This document shows, piece by piece, positions 61,201-64,000 of a stretch of DNA of 64,000 nt. This DNA is from Pipra filicauda (Eukaryota > Chordata > Aves > Passeriformes > Pipridae). The notes under the pieces are model-generated. The model saw only the letters and a list, made by a program, of their open reading frames with translations. It ran no database searches and was not told the origin of the DNA. The first letter of the stretch is position 1, and each line of letters opens with the position of its first letter. The position numbers and the translations under genes are program-made. The DNA lies in contig NW_024104304.1 of NCBI RefSeq assembly GCF_003945595.2, positions 1,178,001-1,242,000 of the forward strand. The letters are read 5' to 3'.

Positions 61201-63577
61201 TGGAAGGATTTGAGATTTGAATGAGAAAAGGCTGGTAAAAATGTGAAAACATAAAAGACAACTTTTTCTCAAAAGCATTAGGAAATGAGCCTTTGGTAAT
61301 AAAGAAAAAATTAGAAATTGTAAACTACTTTTCCATTTTGATATGAAATACAAAAGGTGTATATGTAATGAAACACATGACAAATTTTGCTCTACAGGAC
61401 AACATGTGATAAGATTTTGGCTTAAAAATGGACATTAAACTGACTTTAATTAGGTAGAGAAAGAGGAATATTTTGCTTCTGTACTTGAAAATACATCATT
61501 TTTGTGTCGCTAATGGTAATGTGAACTCGGATCAGAGAAAAAAAGCAAAATGTTGCACAGTTAAATTTTGTTAAACCAACAAAATACTGAAAAAAATAAC
61601 ACACATTTTCAAGGGTGGTATAGTAGAGTTCTGGATACCTTAGATGACTTTTAATTTTATTTTACTTGTTAAGTGTTTTGTGATTACTATAAAGTCCTCA
61701 TAGCAATGAAAAGTACAGAGTGAACTGAGAGTCTGAAATGAAAATCATTAGTTTGCCTGGGATGTCTCCAAGGGAACACCAAGATACCAAGGTTTGCAAT
61801 ATATTATCCCTCACATTATAACATTTGTGCATAACAGAAAAATAGTAAATCCCATTTATAGCCAAGAAAATTAATCAAACCTTATTGAATAAGCAGTGAT
61901 GGACAAATACATCCTATATAGCTGTTGTTTTACTTCTGTATATTGTGTTTTTATTAGTAAATGAACTGGATCATGTTTGGTTTTCTGTGTCAAACCCTCA
62001 CAATTACAAAATGTTGTTTTAACTGAGGAAAGGACTTTATAAAAGAAATGTGGTTTCATGTTGTTGCTGACAACAGGGAATAGTACCACACTTTGAAATC
62101 TCCCTGTCTTTCAAAAAATCTTTCTGTTTGCTGTCTTCTGAGGTAGAATAAAGCATATTTTTGGTGCTGAGATTTCAGAATACCACCTCCTATTCCATAA
62201 GGGGTCCTCAAGCATTGATAAAGGAAGAAACTCTCTTGTTAGGCAGCCTTAGAGAGGTGAAAATGTTAGTGGTCTCTCACCAACAGATGCATCTGGCTAT
62301 TGCAGCACTGACTTAGTCTAAGTTCTCCCCAGCTTCACATACAGTATATATAGACAGATGGAAGACTAAAAATACATTTGAGTCAATTCTGGAGAGTGAA
62401 AACAAGAGAGGAATTTTTTTGTGAAATTGTAGTCCTTTGTTTTCCCCCAAACTGTTTTAATGATGTTGTTGTCATTATAGCTTTAACACTGTTGGTACAG
62501 ACAGTCTCATTCCTGGAATGGACAGACAAGGTGTCTAAGTGCCTAGTCAGCAGATTATTTATATATCCTTCTGAGGACACATAAACTTGAAACATGACAT
62601 GTATTGTGTGCACACCTGGCCTTTTCAGACAACAGGAAAGAAAGCAAAAATCCTAATAATGCTTATCTAGAAAACTGTAGAATAATATTGAATGCAAATA
62701 ACCCAGATGAAAGACTCATCTGAAGGAGGTATCTTGAAACCTGCTCCACATTCTCCGTCCTACAAGGAAGTTCAGACTTATATGAGAACTATTAACAAAG
62801 ACAGAAGAGAAGGAGAGATGCAGAAGTGAAACCTCACAAAATGCAAGAGGAGGATAAGATGATGGCGATCACAAATGCCTTTTTTCAAATACAGCTAACA
62901 CAGATTTTGCTGAAAGAAGGAAAATTATGCCAAGGAGGTCACACTCAAAAATTTTCAAAAGCAAGGGAAACAGTACCAAGATGGAGATCAAGCATGACAT
63001 AGGATGAACAACATGACAAATCAATGTTTGCATATAACATGATAGCATGGAATAAAATCAAAGAAAGCAAGAAAGCTGTGCTTGTACCTTCCGAGAGGAG
63101 ACATCATCTGGATGATAAGTAATGAGTAGGTTGACAGTAGACAGATCAGAGTTCCTGAGTAGATACAGGTGGCAAAATTTACCCTGTCCTGATCTCATCA
63201 AAGTGACAAGTTTTTAATCCAGTGATTCCTTTGCTATTTTACATTCACCATCAAAAGAACAGGGAGAAGTTACGCACAATAAAATGTATAAGACTCTTGA
63301 AATTCTGATAGGACTGAGATTTAGTACTCATGGTGTTTATATCTTACAAACACAGGAGACAAAAATAATGTGATTCAATGTTGAAAAAAGTTTTGAAATG
63401 TGCAACTACAAGTCTAAAATTAAAGGTAGCAAAATATGTGCTGTGAGAAACTTTGTCATGGTGGTTAGAACATGTGATTGATAAATGTGATAGCAGAGAC
63501 AAAAGACAAAACATGTAGATGAAATGCCACTGCTCACAAGCACATGAGAATTTCTGTGGATCTTTTATAATATAATA
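58234..63577. other. unique AT-rich sequence, no gene seen
   Basis: No transposon, RNA gene or protein gene is recognised. Open frames are under 95 codons and without motif. There is a 10-base T run near 60169-60178. Confidence 0.55.
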
Positions 63578-63946
63578 TTGTGTAACAAATTCCTACCTTC
63601 TGTTTCCTCAGAAGGACAAGTTCTTTATGAACTACATAAAAGAGACTTTGTAGCCATCTGGGATAAATTGCACAAGCACACCTTTGAGGATTTTCAAAAC
63701 AGATTGATCACATCTTCAGCAGTTCCACTTTATACGGTTTTCCAGTTCCCCAGGGATGATGCCATTCCTGTTGCACTGAGATGTCAGGGGAGCTCAGAGT
63801 ACACTGTTTTAGGAAGACTGTGGGTATTGATAACCAACATTAATTCTGGTGATGCATTCCTGGTTAAAATATGGTGTTTCAAGGATTTTGGCGAACTTTG
63901 GAGCAAGCTATTAAAAATATCATATTTACCTGTGGAGAAATTTTAA
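63578..63946 (+). other. open frame with acceptor-like start, possible exon
   Basis: A plus frame runs to a TAA at 63944-63946. Inside it, CTACCTTCTGTTTCCTCAG (ending about 63611) looks like a good splice acceptor, after which 111 codons stay open (from GQVLYELHKRDF to YLPVEKF). The product has a balanced composition (WDKLHKHTFEDFQ, FPRDDAIPVALRC, GDAFLVKIWCFKDFGEL), unlike most chance frames here. There is no ATG near the start, which would fit a terminal exon but also a chance frame. I do not recognise the protein and no function is proposed. Confidence 0.2.
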
Positions 63947-64000
63947 AAGAGAAAAAAACAGATTGCCCTTAGGATTTTATAAACTTTCTTAAGAGTTCAA
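63947..64000. other. window end, nothing seen
   Basis: This is a short A-rich tail after the open frame. No polyadenylation signal is visible before the window ends. Confidence 0.6.

Noticed and set aside
1..64000. CRISPR arrays, operons, phage or other prokaryotic systems
   Set aside because: There are no spaced direct repeats, no dense coding and no ribosome-binding-site pattern. All mobile DNA is vertebrate-type.

Overview
The window looks like bird nuclear DNA. It is AT-rich, gene-poor and has few repeats. Nearly all recognisable mobile DNA is CR1-type LINE sequence, with typical ATTCTGTG/ATTCTATG tails, plus two retroviral-type LTRs. There is no L1, Alu or bacterial-type gene organisation. 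One CR1 fragment resembles the J type common in neognath birds, so a neognath, possibly a songbird, is the best guess. That is recognition from memory, not a database result.

Layout: 1-29.3 kb is unique, non-coding-looking sequence with small simple repeats, a near-perfect 18-bp-arm palindrome (2.42-2.46 kb) and a MIR-type SINE relic (20.15-20.26 kb). A 1.2-kb solo LTR with a perfect 5-bp target-site duplication lies at 29,319-30,520. An old, decayed CR1/L3-like fragment lies at 31.5-32.2 kb. A short 5'-truncated CR1 lies at 33.6-33.9 kb (minus) and a trace of an old CR1 3' end at about 38.5 kb. A long CR1 copy (39.63 to about 43.64 kb, minus) keeps remnants of ORF1 (Cys-rich start, esterase-like end) and ORF2 (endonuclease, reverse transcriptase). 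It is dead through frameshifts, a changed endonuclease catalytic Asp and an internal RT deletion. A 55-bp (AC)n microsatellite lies at 45.46 kb and a second MIR-type relic at 46.6 kb. A CR1 cluster (48.05-49.63 kb) holds three fragments, two of them abutting in opposite orientation. A second LTR (55.19-55.74 kb, plus) has a U3 tandem repeat and an AATAAA signal. A fourth CR1 of the long-copy type (57.1-58.2 kb, plus) has a 238-codon open reading frame from the RT C-terminal region. The rest, to 64 kb, is unique sequence, with one uncertain possible exon near 63.6 kb.

No host protein-coding gene, rRNA, tRNA or CRISPR can be supported. The window is most likely intergenic or inside a very large intron. 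The elements do not form a working pathway; they record successive insertions (MIR and L3-like oldest, then CR1, then LTRs) followed by decay. I did not find a new biological system. The most useful leads are the two LTRs, the odd CR1 junction at 49.35 kb, the opposed CR1 pair 17 kb apart, the palindrome at 2.4 kb and the possible exon at the right edge.
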